A DNA stretch of 64,000 bases. Source: an uncultured Bacilli bacterium (lineage in GTDB: Bacteria; Bacillota_I; Bacilli_A; RF39; UBA660). Below are positions 8,403-17,183 of the stretch, in pieces. How positions within the stretch are numbered: position 1 is the stretch's first letter; each line of letters starts with the position of its first letter. The position numbers were made by a program, and so were the translations under genes. The stretch is from the NCBI GenBank assembly GCA_934162425.1, contig CAKPIS010000005.1, positions 30,080-94,079 on the forward strand, written 5' to 3'. The notes under the pieces were generated by a model. The model was not told the origin of the DNA, made no database searches, and worked only from the letters and a program-made list of their open reading frames with translations.

Positions 8403-10022
8403 TTGGAAAAAAGAAAGAAAAAGTTTAAATATATGGTTTTGTTAATACTACCATTGCTAATTACTTATTATGTATCTAGTATATTTTTTTCAAAAGAAAT
8501 ATTTTATTATAATTCATCTAAAAGTTTTATGACTTATGTTGTATATGCTCTAATTATACTTACATGTTTATTTATGGTTATTTTTACTATTTTAGCTTTC
8601 AAGGCAGTTAAAAAAAATAATACTAAAAGCTATTTAACCTTTATAATATTTATAGTATTATTTATTACTGGACAAATATTTATCAGCTATAATTTAGGTA
8701 AAGTCTCAAGTTCTATAAAAAAAGTAACTAATAATTACACTACTTATTCATCTAGTTTAATAGTTTTAAATGATAATAAAGATAAAAGTATATCATCTTT
8801 AGACAAAATTGGTATGATAAGTGATAAGAATAACATAGAAAGTTATATTATTCCTAAAGAAATTATTAAAGAAAATAACATTGATAATGATAAAATAGTT
8901 AGCTACGATGATTTTTTACTAATGCTTGATGATTTATATGATAAAAAAATAGATGGTGCATTTGTAAGTTCTTCTTTTAGTACGATGTTTTCTTCTAATG
9001 ATAAATATTCTGATATAAAAAATAAAGTTTCGGTTATAGAAACTAAAGATAAGAAAATGAAAAAACAAAGTGCTAGTAGTAGTAAAACACTAACTGAACC
9101 ATTTTCAGTGTTATTAATGGGTGTTGATAGTGAAAAAGAATCCCTAGAATCATCTTCTTCTTTAAACGGTGATGCTCTAATGCTTATAACATTTAATCCA
9201 AGTACTATGAATGCAACAATACTTAGTATACCAAGAGATACTTATGTACCTATTTCGTGTTATAAAAATAAAGCTAAAAATAAAATTAATGCAGCAGCTT
9301 ATGGTGGAGATAAGTGTATGATTAAAACAATAGAAGATTTAACTGATATTAAAATAGATTACTGGGTTAAGATAAACTTCAAAGGAGTTGTTAAATTAGT
9401 CGATGCTCTAGGAGGAGTTGAAGTTGATGTACCTTATGCATTCTGTGAGCAAAATAGTAACAGAGATTTTGGAAAATATACTATATTTGTAGAAAAAGGA
9501 AGACAAACACTAAACGGAGAGCAAGCTCTTGCCTTCTCTAGAAATAGACATACTTGGCCAAAGATATGCGGAAAAAAATACTCAAACTATACAAGTAATG
9601 ATTTCATAAGAGGACAAAATCAACAGCAAGTAGTTAATGCAATGCTTAATAAACTTAAAAGCATTAATAGCTTAGAAGAAATATATAGTATATTAGATGT
9701 AGTTGGAAGTAGCATAGATACAAATATTAGTAAAGAAACTATGATTACTGGATTTGATACATTTAAAAATTTAATTAAAAAAGCTAAAAATATTAATAGT
9801 GAAGATTTTGTCGGAACACAAAGATTATATTTATCTGGATATGATAAAATGATGAATAATATATATTACTTTATGTACTATAAACAAAGTCTTGAAGAGA
9901 TTGAAGACGCTATGAAAATTAATCTTGAATTAGAAAAACCAGAGATGGATAAAGAATTTAGTTTTTCTATAAATGAACCATATGAATCTACTCAAATTGG
10001 AAAGGGAACTTATAAATATTAA
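8403..10022 (+). CDS. LytR-CpsA-Psr (LCP) family glycopolymer ligase with extended N-terminus
   Basis: Membrane enzyme that transfers teichoic acid or capsule polymers from undecaprenyl pyrophosphate to peptidoglycan, outside the cell. Start TTG at 8403 is chosen because AGGTGG at 8391-8396 is correctly spaced; the earlier GTG at 8388 overlaps that site. Three hydrophobic helices (about 10-30, 43-65, 76-97) precede an extracellular region of some 130 residues, then the LCP domain (about 235-460) with FSVLLMGVD, SIPRDTYVP, KINAAYG-like and FSRNRHTW motifs carrying the conserved Arg and Asp residues. Usual LCP proteins have one helix and no inserted domain. It is one of only three plus-strand genes seen here. 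Confidence 0.9.
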   Translation: MEKRKKKFKYMVLLILPLLITYYVSSIFFSKEIFYYNSSKSFMTYVVYALIILTCLFMVIFTILAFKAVKKNNTKSYLTFIIFIVLFITGQIFISYNLGKVSSSIKKVTNNYTTYSSSLIVLNDNKDKSISSLDKIGMISDKNNIESYIIPKEIIKENNIDNDKIVSYDDFLLMLDDLYDKKIDGAFVSSSFSTMFSSNDKYSDIKNKVSVIETKDKKMKKQSASSSKTLTEPFSVLLMGVDSEKESLESSSSLNGDALMLITFNPSTMNATILSIPRDTYVPISCYKNKAKNKINAAAYGGDKCMIKTIEDLTDIKIDYWVKINFKGVVKLVDALGGVEVDVPYAFCEQNSNRDFGKYTIFVEKGRQTLNGEQALAFSRNRHTWPKICGKKYSNYTSNDFIRGQNQQQVVNAMLNKLKSINSLEEIYSILDVVGSSIDTNISKETMITGFDTFKNLIKKAKNINSEDFVGTQRLYLSGYDKMMNNIYYFMYYKQSLEEIEDAMKINLELEKPEMDKEFSFSINEPYESTQIGKGTYKY

Positions 10023-10039
10023 GTTCCCTTTATTTTTTT
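10002..10039 (+). terminator. Strong terminator after the LCP gene
   Basis: Perfect ten-base stem (10002-10011 with 10021-10030), nine-base loop, then a T run. The LCP stop codon lies inside the hairpin. Confidence 0.85.
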
Positions 10040-11178
10040 GCAATTAATTTTGCATGTAATACCATTCTTTTTTTATTATCATAGCAAGATGATAATGTAA
10101 GTATTTTATCAGCTGTACTAACAGAAGTATTATAATCATAAAAACTTCTAGATTTAATTGTATCTATAAACGTACTAAACTCTTCATCACCAGAAAATTC
10201 TGAAGTTATATAATAACTTTCTGGCTCTATAGTATAACTAGAAAATACTTCAAATAATAACATACTACTTGGTGTTGAAATCTTTATTATTCTATTATTT
10301 TTATTCTTTGCCCAGTCTTGCTTAACAGTCCTTCTTAAACTACCAAACATAGCATTATTCATAAGCCCATGTGCATAAAGTATTGTATTTTTATCTAAAT
10401 TATCCATATCATTTCTATAATCTAAAAATACCCACCCTTTTTTATTATAAGTATTATCATATGAATGTTTTAAGTAATACTCATTATCAGCAGATTGCAC
10501 AAATGGATAATTTACGTTAGTACCCTCAACTTTTATCCATCCTTTAGTATCTTTATTTTGTTTTAGTAATTCGTTAAAATTAACATCCAACATAGAAACA
10601 TCTTTGTATTTAAAATAATCATCTGATACAACTTCTATATTATTATCTGAAGAGTTATCACTTTCTTTAACTTCAGTTACATCAGCTATATTAGATATAT
10701 TACCACTTATTTTCTTAATTTTATTATTTTCATTTTGCCAAATAGCTAATTTATAAGATGATATTATAAACACTAAGGCACTAACTACCAAAACAGATAA
10801 ACAAGCATATTTTTCTATTTTATTTTGTTTAAGTATTTTATCAAGTACTTCTTTAGTTTTAGGATAATAATCTATTTTAAAAGTTAAGACAAATTTATAC
10901 TTTTCATATAATTTATTTATATTTATTTTATTTTTTTTAAAATAAAATAAAATATTAACATCATTATCGGTAACATCTCTTACATTATCAATTTCATTGT
11001 TATAATTAATTTTTTTTAGTTTATCAGAATACTTTTTCAAAAATTTATCTATATCATTTTTATTTTTTAATAAACAAATCTCTTCATAATTAAGATTTAA
11101 TTTTGCTATTAAAAGAAGCATATCTATATCTTCAGATGATAAAAACTGATATTTTCTAGATAAATATTCTTTTTCCAT
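10030..11178 (-). CDS. Class B-type sortase with N-terminal cytoplasmic extension
   Basis: A 382-residue transpeptidase that joins sorted proteins to the cell wall. The catalytic domain (about 190-380) shows His270 in LYAHGLMNN, Cys365 in LTLSSC and Arg371 in KKRMVLHAKL, with the FLDYRND and WIKVEGTNVNYPF strands typical of class B sortases. A single membrane helix lies at about 125-143, preceded by about 125 residues that would be cytoplasmic; normal SrtB proteins have almost none. AGGAAGGTGAT sets the ATG. The LRR protein gene lies upstream on the same strand beyond its own terminator. No NPQTN-like substrate is seen in the window. Confidence 0.88.
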   Translation of the reverse strand: MEKEYLSRKYQFLSSEDIDMLLLIAKLNLNYEEICLLKNKNDIDKFLKKYSDKLKKINYNNEIDNVRDVTDNDVNILFYFKKNKININKLYEKYKFVLTFKIDYYPKTKEVLDKILKQNKIEKYACLSVLVVSALVFIISSYKLAIWQNENNKIKKISGNISNIADVTEVKESDNSSDNNIEVVSDDYFKYKDVSMLDVNFNELLKQNKDTKGWIKVEGTNVNYPFVQSADNEYYLKHSYDNTYNKKGWVFLDYRNDMDNLDKNTILYAHGLMNNAMFGSLRRTVKQDWAKNKNNRIIKISTPSSMLLFEVFSSYTIEPESYYITSEFSGDEEFSTFIDTIKSRSFYDYNTSVSTADKILTLSSCYDNKKRMVLHAKLIAKK

Positions 11179-11229
11179 TTTATCACCTTCCTAGATTCTA
11201 CTTTATAAGTTTATATTAACATAATATTT

Positions 11230-11256
11230 AAAAAAAAGAAACCCTTAAAGTTTCTT
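11230..11256 (-). terminator. Terminator after the LRR protein gene
   Basis: Seven-base stem (11250-11256 with 11236-11242) followed by a T run on the minus strand. Confidence 0.65.
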
Positions 11257-13440
11257 ATTATCTTTCTTATTTACGTATAAATATATAGTTGTCCCTATTA
11301 TTAATATTAAAACAAATATTAAAATTATAAACTTATTATCAGAAACCATTTTAATTATACTGTTTTTATTTTCTTTTTTAGTACTACTACTATTTTCATC
11401 TATATTTGTAGTTTCATCATAATTTTTACGTATTGATACCTTTTTAGTAGTAGTTACAGTTGTATTCTCTTTTATATTTAAAGTGGTATTTGTTGTAGAT
11501 GTAGTCTTATCATCTACTTTTTTACTGGTCGTTGTAGTTTCATTAATGTTATTTTTACCACTACTTGTTACAACTTTATCTTCCTTTTTAGTACTAGTTT
11601 TTGCTGTTGTAGTCGTAGTAGTTTTTTTACCTACAATATTTATAGTTCTAATAATATTACCATTATACATAATTAACAATTTATCATCTTTAATTTCAAT
11701 ATTTGCATTAGTTAAAGTTATTGAACTTAAATCAATATCTTCATTATTTAAATCAATTGTATCACTATTCATATTATATTTATCTGAAGCAATCTTTATT
11801 AGTTTCCATTCTAAAACTTTTTCTCCTTCATCATATGAAACAACAGAATCATCAAGTACCTCTAATTCTAAATAATCACTTGATCCATTCATTAAAATAT
11901 CATTATTAAAATCTGATGTTCCTAAATATATATAATTCTTTGAAAGATCATAATTATCCGAGAAAACATTTGTATAATATAGATTAAATAACTCGCTATT
12001 AGAATCATCAGTAATTTTTATCTTATTATCAGTATCATTTACTTCTACATTATTATTTAATACATTTATCATATTCTTATCTATTTCATCAATACTATAT
12101 ATCTTTTTAACTTTTGGAGCTTCCTTACTAAATAAAAATATTTCAACATCATACGCTTTATTATTTTTATATATACTAGGCATAAACATCATTACAACAG
12201 GTCTTCTATCTATTTCATCCCCATTATATTTTACAATTAATTCTTTTTTATCATCTGAAAATTCATAATCACAGTTAATTCCTTTTATACTAAGTTTATC
12301 CGGTTCGTCCACGCTAGACTTAATTATAGCGTTATTATCACTAGTACCTGTATCTACATAAACAAGTTTATATTCATCTATTACATCATCATATGACATT
12401 ATTTTTAATGTATCACCTGCAACATTAACTTCAGGATGTCCAATAGAAGAATGAATATCAGAACTACTATGTTGATCAAGATTTAGACAATAATCAGATT
12501 TTATGCATTCTTCCGTTCCATCCTTTACATATACATATTTTTCACTATTATTAATAGTAATGTGTCCAGGATTATAGGTTGAAAGTTCAACTTTTTTACC
12601 AATATATATACGTTGTTGATTTCCTATATCTTTATCATTTAAAAATACTCTAATATCCTCTCTTCCTTCATTCAAAGCTGTTACAGTATTATCTTCTAAT
12701 TTTATTAAACTCGTACTACTACAATCGTAAGTTAATTTAGGACCAATTATATTATTCTTTAGTTTATATACTTGACCTACTTGTAAACCGACTGAATCAA
12801 ACAAAGCTGTACCTTCTAAGTTTATGCTCTCTAATTTCACATTTTCATTTAATATTAATTTAGATAATTTACTATTATATGTTAAACCTAAATTAGTTAA
12901 CAACGTATTATTACTTAAATCTAAACTACTCATATCATGAATATACTCTAAACTTAATGTCTTTAATTTTTCATTTTTACTTAAATTTATATCTGTTAAA
13001 CCTGAGCAATCATCTAAATCTAAGCTTTCCAATAATAAATTGTTACTTAAATCTATTTTTTCTATTTCAGAATGATTTCCTAGCTTTAAAGAGACTAAAC
13101 CTGATAATTTTTCTATTCCCGATACATCATAAACAGTTCTAGAACAATTTAAATTAGTAATATTAGATAGTTCAGTATCTGTTAAGTTATCTTGGATAGT
13201 CTTAGAAGCATTATTATCTTTATTATATGCATCTATTACGCATGTATAAAAATCCTCATCTTTAAAAGTGTTATTAGTTATTTCACTTACACTTGCATGT
13301 AATTTACTAAAATCATAACTATTTATATTATAGACAATAAAAGTAAATAAAAATACTAACATAACTGATATTGTTATATATACTTTCTTTTTTCCCCTAC
13401 TTATTTTACTTTTTATATTTTTTAACTTATTTCTTATCAT
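11245..13440 (-). CDS. Leucine-rich-repeat surface protein with Thr-rich stalk and C-terminal membrane anchor
   Basis: A 731-residue exported protein. A signal anchor (about 20-41) is followed by leucine-rich repeats of about 21 residues (about 90-215, LxxLxLxxN pattern), beta-rich regions with no recognised family (220-600), a threonine/lysine/serine-rich stalk (about 605-690) and a membrane helix (about 701-723) with a basic tail. There is no LPXTG or NPQTN motif, so anchoring is by the helix. LRR ectodomains usually bind proteins or glycans; an adhesin or envelope-sensing role is inferred. AAGGA precedes the ATG and a good promoter lies upstream. Confidence 0.75.
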   Translation of the reverse strand: MIRNKLKNIKSKISRGKKKVYITISVMLVFLFTFIVYNINSYDFSKLHASVSEITNNTFKDEDFYTCVIDAYNKDNNASKTIQDNLTDTELSNITNLNCSRTVYDVSGIEKLSGLVSLKLGNHSEIEKIDLSNNLLLESLDLDDCSGLTDINLSKNEKLKTLSLEYIHDMSSLDLSNNTLLTNLGLTYNSKLSKLILNENVKLESINLEGTALFDSVGLQVGQVYKLKNNIIGPKLTYDCSSTSLIKLEDNTVTALNEGREDIRVFLNDKDIGNQQRIYIGKKVELSTYNPGHITINNSEKYVYVKDGTEECIKSDYCLNLDQHSSSDIHSSIGHPEVNVAGDTLKIMSYDDVIDEYKLVYVDTGTSDNNAIIKSSVDEPDKLSIKGINCDYEFSDDKKELIVKYNGDEIDRRPVVMMFMPSIYKNNKAYDVEIFLFSKEAPKVKKIYSIDEIDKNMINVLNNNVEVNDTDNKIKITDDSNSELFNLYYTNVFSDNYDLSKNYIYLGTSDFNNDILMNGSSDYLELEVLDDSVVSYDEGEKVLEWKLIKIASDKYNMNSDTIDLNNEDIDLSSITLTNANIEIKDDKLLIMYNGNIIRTINIVGKKTTTTTTAKTSTKKEDKVVTSSGKNNINETTTTSKKVDDKTTSTTNTTLNIKENTTVTTTKKVSIRKNYDETTNIDENSSSTKKENKNSIIKMVSDNKFIILIFVLILIIGTTIYLYVNKKDNKKL

Positions 13441-13472
13441 TTTTATTTCCTTTCTACTTTATCATCTTGATA

Positions 13473-13502
13473 ATAATAACATTACAATTAAATATAAGTC
13501 AA
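13473..13502 (-). promoter_or_regulatory. Promoter of the LRR protein gene
   Basis: Minus strand TTGACT (13497-13502), 18-base spacer, TATTAT (13473-13478) with an upstream TG (extended -10). Confidence 0.65.
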
Positions 13503-13511
13503 CATAAACTT

Positions 13512-13552
13512 ATATTTAAAAGAGCAAAATATTAATTTACGTTTTGCTCTTT
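13512..13552 (-). terminator. Terminator after the LtaS-type operon
   Basis: Eleven-base stem (13542-13552 with 13519-13529), 12-base loop, short T run, on the minus strand. Confidence 0.75.
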
Positions 13553-14233
13553 ATTATTTTCATCTTCCATTTGGACTATATATAATTTTTTATCTTCTTT
13601 TATTATGGTTAAAACAGCATCAGTTTGATAACCCAAATCCTCTTTATAATCCCAAGAAATAGTTACTTTATAAGCTGGAACTTCTACTCCTTTTTGTTTA
13701 GCAGTTCTAGTTTTACTTTTTATAGTTGTTGTACTTACATTTGTATCAATAATTGTAAATACCTCGTTTTCTACTTCTACATTATTAATTTTACTTACTT
13801 CTGGAAGATGTTGATTTCTATTCTTATCTTTTACCTGCAAGTATTTATAAAAAGTACTTCTGGCTTGTTCTATAAAATTATCTCTCATGCTTTCTTTTAT
13901 AAACTCAGTTCCACCTATATCATTTTTAGATAACTTATTATTTAATGTATAAAAATCAATTATAAATAATTTTGATATAGTCTTAGCATATTCTTCATAA
14001 TTAACATTAGCATTTGATAATATTTTATCAAGTTCTTCAAAGTATTTATTATAAAGCTCTGTTTCATTATCATTTAGGTTATACCCATAACTATCTATTT
14101 TTTTAACTACTTTAACTTCTTCTTTATCATTATTTTTAAAGAAACTATAATATATTAAGAATGCTACTAAAAAAATTAAAAGAATAACAAATAATACCTT
14201 AAAAATTTTACCCTTTTTATTTCTTTTTTTCAT
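13532..14233 (-). CDS. Uncharacterised membrane-anchored extracellular protein, partner of the LtaS-type gene
   Basis: A 233-residue protein with a lysine-rich N-terminus, one hydrophobic helix (about 12-31) and an extracellular domain. The C-terminal 80 residues alternate in beta-strand fashion (VEVPAYKVTISWDYK, AVLTIIKEDKKLYIVQM), as in NTF2-like or lipoprotein-type folds, but I cannot assign a family. The gene overlaps the LtaS-type gene by 17 bases and shares its terminator, so the two are translated together and it may act as an accessory factor in polymer synthesis. Confidence 0.6.
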   Translation of the reverse strand: MKKRNKKGKIFKVLFVILLIFLVAFLIYYSFFKNNDKEEVKVVKKIDSYGYNLNDNETELYNKYFEELDKILSNANVNYEEYAKTISKLFIIDFYTLNNKLSKNDIGGTEFIKESMRDNFIEQARSTFYKYLQVKDKNRNQHLPEVSKINNVEVENEVFTIIDTNVSTTTIKSKTRTAKQKGVEVPAYKVTISWDYKEDLGYQTDAVLTIIKEDKKLYIVQMEDENNKEQNVN

Positions 14234-16271
14234 CTTTTTCCTCGTTTTCTAAATCATAAACTATTATTGAATTTGATATTTCAAGTAGTTCATTTGCATA
14301 TTCTTTATTTTTTTCTATTTCTTCATCTGTTACTACTACGTTATCTTTTAATGATAAGGTTTCTTCTTTTTGTGCATTATAGTAAACTTTATCTGTAACC
14401 CAGTTACCATTTGGAAATACTACAATGTTATCATCTACATTAAATATATCATGACCTAAAGCATATTTATAATCAAAATTAAGCATATTTGCAAGAGTTG
14501 GCATAGCATCATACATTCCCATAACAGTAGTTATTTCCTTGTTCATTTTAGTTCCTTTGCTATCCTTTGTCCATATTATAAATGGTACTTTTCTATTAAG
14601 CTCATATTTATAATAATCAATATCTACATATCTTTCATCATCTTTAGAATATGTTTCTCCTGTTTCAAAATCATAATTGTAAAAATATCTATATTGTTTC
14701 TTTGATATTTTAGCATCATGATCTCCGTATATTACAATTGCAGTATTTTCAAGAAGACCTGCTGCATCTAAGTCATTTATAAATTGACCTATAGCTTCAT
14801 CAGCATAATGAACTGCCCTAAAATAATTTCCCAACTCAGTTCCTTCCATATATGGTAAAGTAACTTCGACAGTATTTCCATTTTCATCTGTTTTAGTAGT
14901 TTTATAATTAACTTCATAATCGCCATAAGCTTCTCCACCATCCCATGGTGTATGATTAGTTAACATTATCATTGTCACATAATAATTATTATTTTTTTCA
15001 CTTATATTTTTAATTTTATCTATAGATTGTTTAAAGAATGCTTTATCAGACAGACCAAGACCTATTATATCTTCTTTATTAGAATTATCAAATGAGTCTT
15101 TAGCATAAAACTTTTTATATCCAAGAGTTTGATGCATAACGTTTCTATTCCAAAAAGAAGCATTATTAGCATGCATACTAGCTGCATAATATCCTTTATT
15201 ACCAAGTAGGTTTTGTATAGCTTCATATTTTCTATCCCAGTAATTTACAAATACAGTACCTGTTGATGCTGGAAGTAGTGATGTAGAAAAAGTAAACTCT
15301 GTATCACTTGATGTACCTACACTAACTTGTGGATAATAATTTGAGAAAAATAATCCTTCACTAGCTAACATATTTAAATTGGGTGTTAACTCTTTATTAT
15401 TAAATGATAAAGTCATATCATGAGTCATTATACTTTCAGCATGTATAACAATAACGTTTTTCCCTTCTAAAGCATTAGTATATTCATTTGTTTTCTTAAC
15501 ACTACTTTTTTCTTTTTCTTCATAAAATTCTCTAACTTTTTTAGATGCTTTATCATATCCAAATAAACTAGTAAACTTAGATTCTGTACTTTTTATTGCA
15601 TCATTAAACTGATAAACATATATACCAAATCTTTGAACTAAATACTCTCTATTCCACTGTTTTTCTAATCTACTATAGTCTGAACCTTTCATAGTTGCAA
15701 GCGTTATAAATAGCATTACAGCACTAAATATAATAGTATTAGAAAATCTTTTCTTACCTCTTTCTATCTTTTCTACTTTTTCAAAGTACTTTTTCTTTTT
15801 TAATATAAAGTAAACAATTATAATTACAAATATAGGAAATATTACAAGTACATCTTTTGGTTGTATTAAAGAAGTTACAACAGCTCCTCCCATATCTCCT
15901 AAAAATGATGCTGTAGTAAGAAGAGAAAAAGATGCAAACGATACATAATTTTCATAATATATTGCATTAACTACGCATACTGCTGTCATAATTATGGTAA
16001 GTGGAAGTAATATCCTAATTTGTTTTTTAGGCTTTAAAAGATATGCAAAAGAACCTACAAATAATATAAATAATAAATCAGAAAATATTACCTTTATATC
16101 AAAAAAATTCCCCATCGTAATTACTCTAAGTAACCATGAATTAATAAGATTTATTAGTACATACGTAACAAATAATATGTTTGTTTTTATATATCTATAT
16201 ATACTAATTTCTCTAATTCTTAGTTTTATTTTAGTTATTTTATTTTTTATATTTAGTTTTAATTTATTCAT
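14217..16271 (-). CDS. LtaS-type polyglycerol phosphate synthase (sulfatase family)
   Basis: Membrane enzyme of the lipoteichoic acid synthase family; such enzymes move glycerol phosphate from phosphatidylglycerol to a growing polymer outside the cell. Four or five N-terminal helices (about 30-185) precede the sulfatase-like domain (about 265-610). Expected active-site residues are present: Glu in VIHAESIM near 279, the nucleophile Thr in SVGTSSDTEF near 320, and the metal pair in IYGDHDAK. ATG at 16271 follows GGAGG; the TTG at 16283 lies inside that site. It overlaps a small membrane protein gene downstream. It could be a phosphoglycerol transferase for another polymer. Confidence 0.88.
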   Translation of the reverse strand: MNKLKLNIKNKITKIKLRIREISIYRYIKTNILFVTYVLINLINSWLLRVITMGNFFDIKVIFSDLLFILFVGSFAYLLKPKKQIRILLPLTIIMTAVCVVNAIYYENYVSFASFSLLTTASFLGDMGGAVVTSLIQPKDVLVIFPIFVIIIVYFILKKKKYFEKVEKIERGKKRFSNTIIFSAVMLFITLATMKGSDYSRLEKQWNREYLVQRFGIYVYQFNDAIKSTESKFTSLFGYDKASKKVREFYEEKEKSSVKKTNEYTNALEGKNVIVIHAESIMTHDMTLSFNNKELTPNLNMLASEGLFFSNYYPQVSVGTSSDTEFTFSTSLLPASTGTVFVNYWDRKYEAIQNLLGNKGYYAASMHANNASFWNRNVMHQTLGYKKFYAKDSFDNSNKEDIIGLGLSDKAFFKQSIDKIKNISEKNNNYYVTMIMLTNHTPWDGGEAYGDYEVNYKTTKTDENGNTVEVTLPYMEGTELGNYFRAVHYADEAIGQFINDLDAAGLLENTAIVIYGDHDAKISKKQYRYFYNYDFETGETYSKDDERYVDIDYYKYELNRKVPFIIWTKDSKGTKMNKEITTVMGMYDAMPTLANMLNFDYKYALGHDIFNVDDNIVVFPNGNWVTDKVYYNAQKEETLSLKDNVVVTDEEIEKNKEYANELLEISNSIIVYDLENEEKDEKKK

Positions 16272-16315
16272 AAAAACCTCCAAATACTTTATTTATAATA
16301 TATACGTATTATAAC

Positions 16316-16343
16316 ACAAAAAAGATCTTATTTTAAGACCTTT
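16316..16343 (-). terminator. Terminator after the YihY-family gene
   Basis: Ten-base stem with one G-U pair and a three-base loop (centre near 16332), followed by a T run on the minus strand. An extended -10 (TGTTATAAT, 16308-16316) for the LtaS-type gene follows at once. Confidence 0.7.
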
Positions 16344-17170
16344 TCTTTCTTTTCATTATTCTTATCTAATATGTAATGATTTATAGTCATACCATATACA
16401 AATATATAACATAGCCAGTATATCCAAATCATTAGTATTATTAAATTTGATAGATTACCATAAAATTTATCATAATTTGCAAAATTAGTTGCATAAAATG
16501 AAAATGCATAAGTTGATACTACCCATACTATTGTTGTTAAAAGAGCCCCTCTATTAACACTTCTACTTGGTATATTTACATTAGGTGCAGTTGTATAAAT
16601 TACCTTTATTGCAAAAAATACCATAAAGAATACAAAAGGCCATTTAAGAATCGTATAGGTTAAATATACTATTGGATGAATAGCTTGATATGTATCACTT
16701 AAATAATTTGCAAGTTTACTTCCTATAGCAAGAGCTCCAACTAATACAACTATTAACGTAACTAGTACTATTAAAAGTAGTATTGCTTTTATTCTAGTTG
16801 TTATAAAATCCTTTTGTTTTCCATTATATATTTGAGTTGATGCAACAATAATAGAATGTGTTGCTTTAGAAGCTAGGTAAAAGGCTGTTATTATAAAGAA
16901 TAAATCAAGTGCTCCTACCCTTTGCTGTTCTAATATAGATAATATAACTGATGCTATAGTTGGTGGTATATAATGATTAATAGCATTTGCTATAGCATCA
17001 TAATTTAAGGACAATTTAGATATTATCATCATAAATATACTTGCTAAAGGTATTATAGAAAGTACTACAAAGAATGATATTTGACCTGGCAATATTGACA
17101 TTAAAGGTGTACTCATCAAATTATAATTCTTTTCTATAGACCCCTTTATTTTTTCTTTTGATTCCTTCAT
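16328..17170 (-). CDS. YihY/BrkB-family inner membrane protein
   Basis: A 280-residue polytopic protein with about six helices and the family start region PLMSILPGQISFFVVLSIIP, and GQ/PNV..R motifs later (APNVNIPSRSVNRGALLTT). Proteins of this family were once called ribonuclease BN, which is a known misassignment; some are proposed lipid or phospholipid transporters, but the function is not settled. It follows the GGDEF gene by 13 bases and is last in that three-gene unit. Confidence 0.85.
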   Translation of the reverse strand: MKESKEKIKGSIEKNYNLMSTPLMSILPGQISFFVVLSIIPLASIFMMIISKLSLNYDAIANAINHYIPPTIASVILSILEQQRVGALDLFFIITAFYLASKATHSIIVASTQIYNGKQKDFITTRIKAILLLIVLVTLIVVLVGALAIGSKLANYLSDTYQAIHPIVYLTYTILKWPFVFFMVFFAIKVIYTTAPNVNIPSRSVNRGALLTTIVWVVSTYAFSFYATNFANYDKFYGNLSNLIILMIWIYWLCYIFVYGMTINHYILDKNNEKKEKVLK

Positions 17171-17183
17171 GATAATTCACCTA

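Noticed and set aside
11245..13440. Sortase substrate status for the LRR protein
   Set aside because: There is a C-terminal helix and basic tail but no LPXTG- or NPQTN-like motif before it, so membrane anchoring is the simpler reading.
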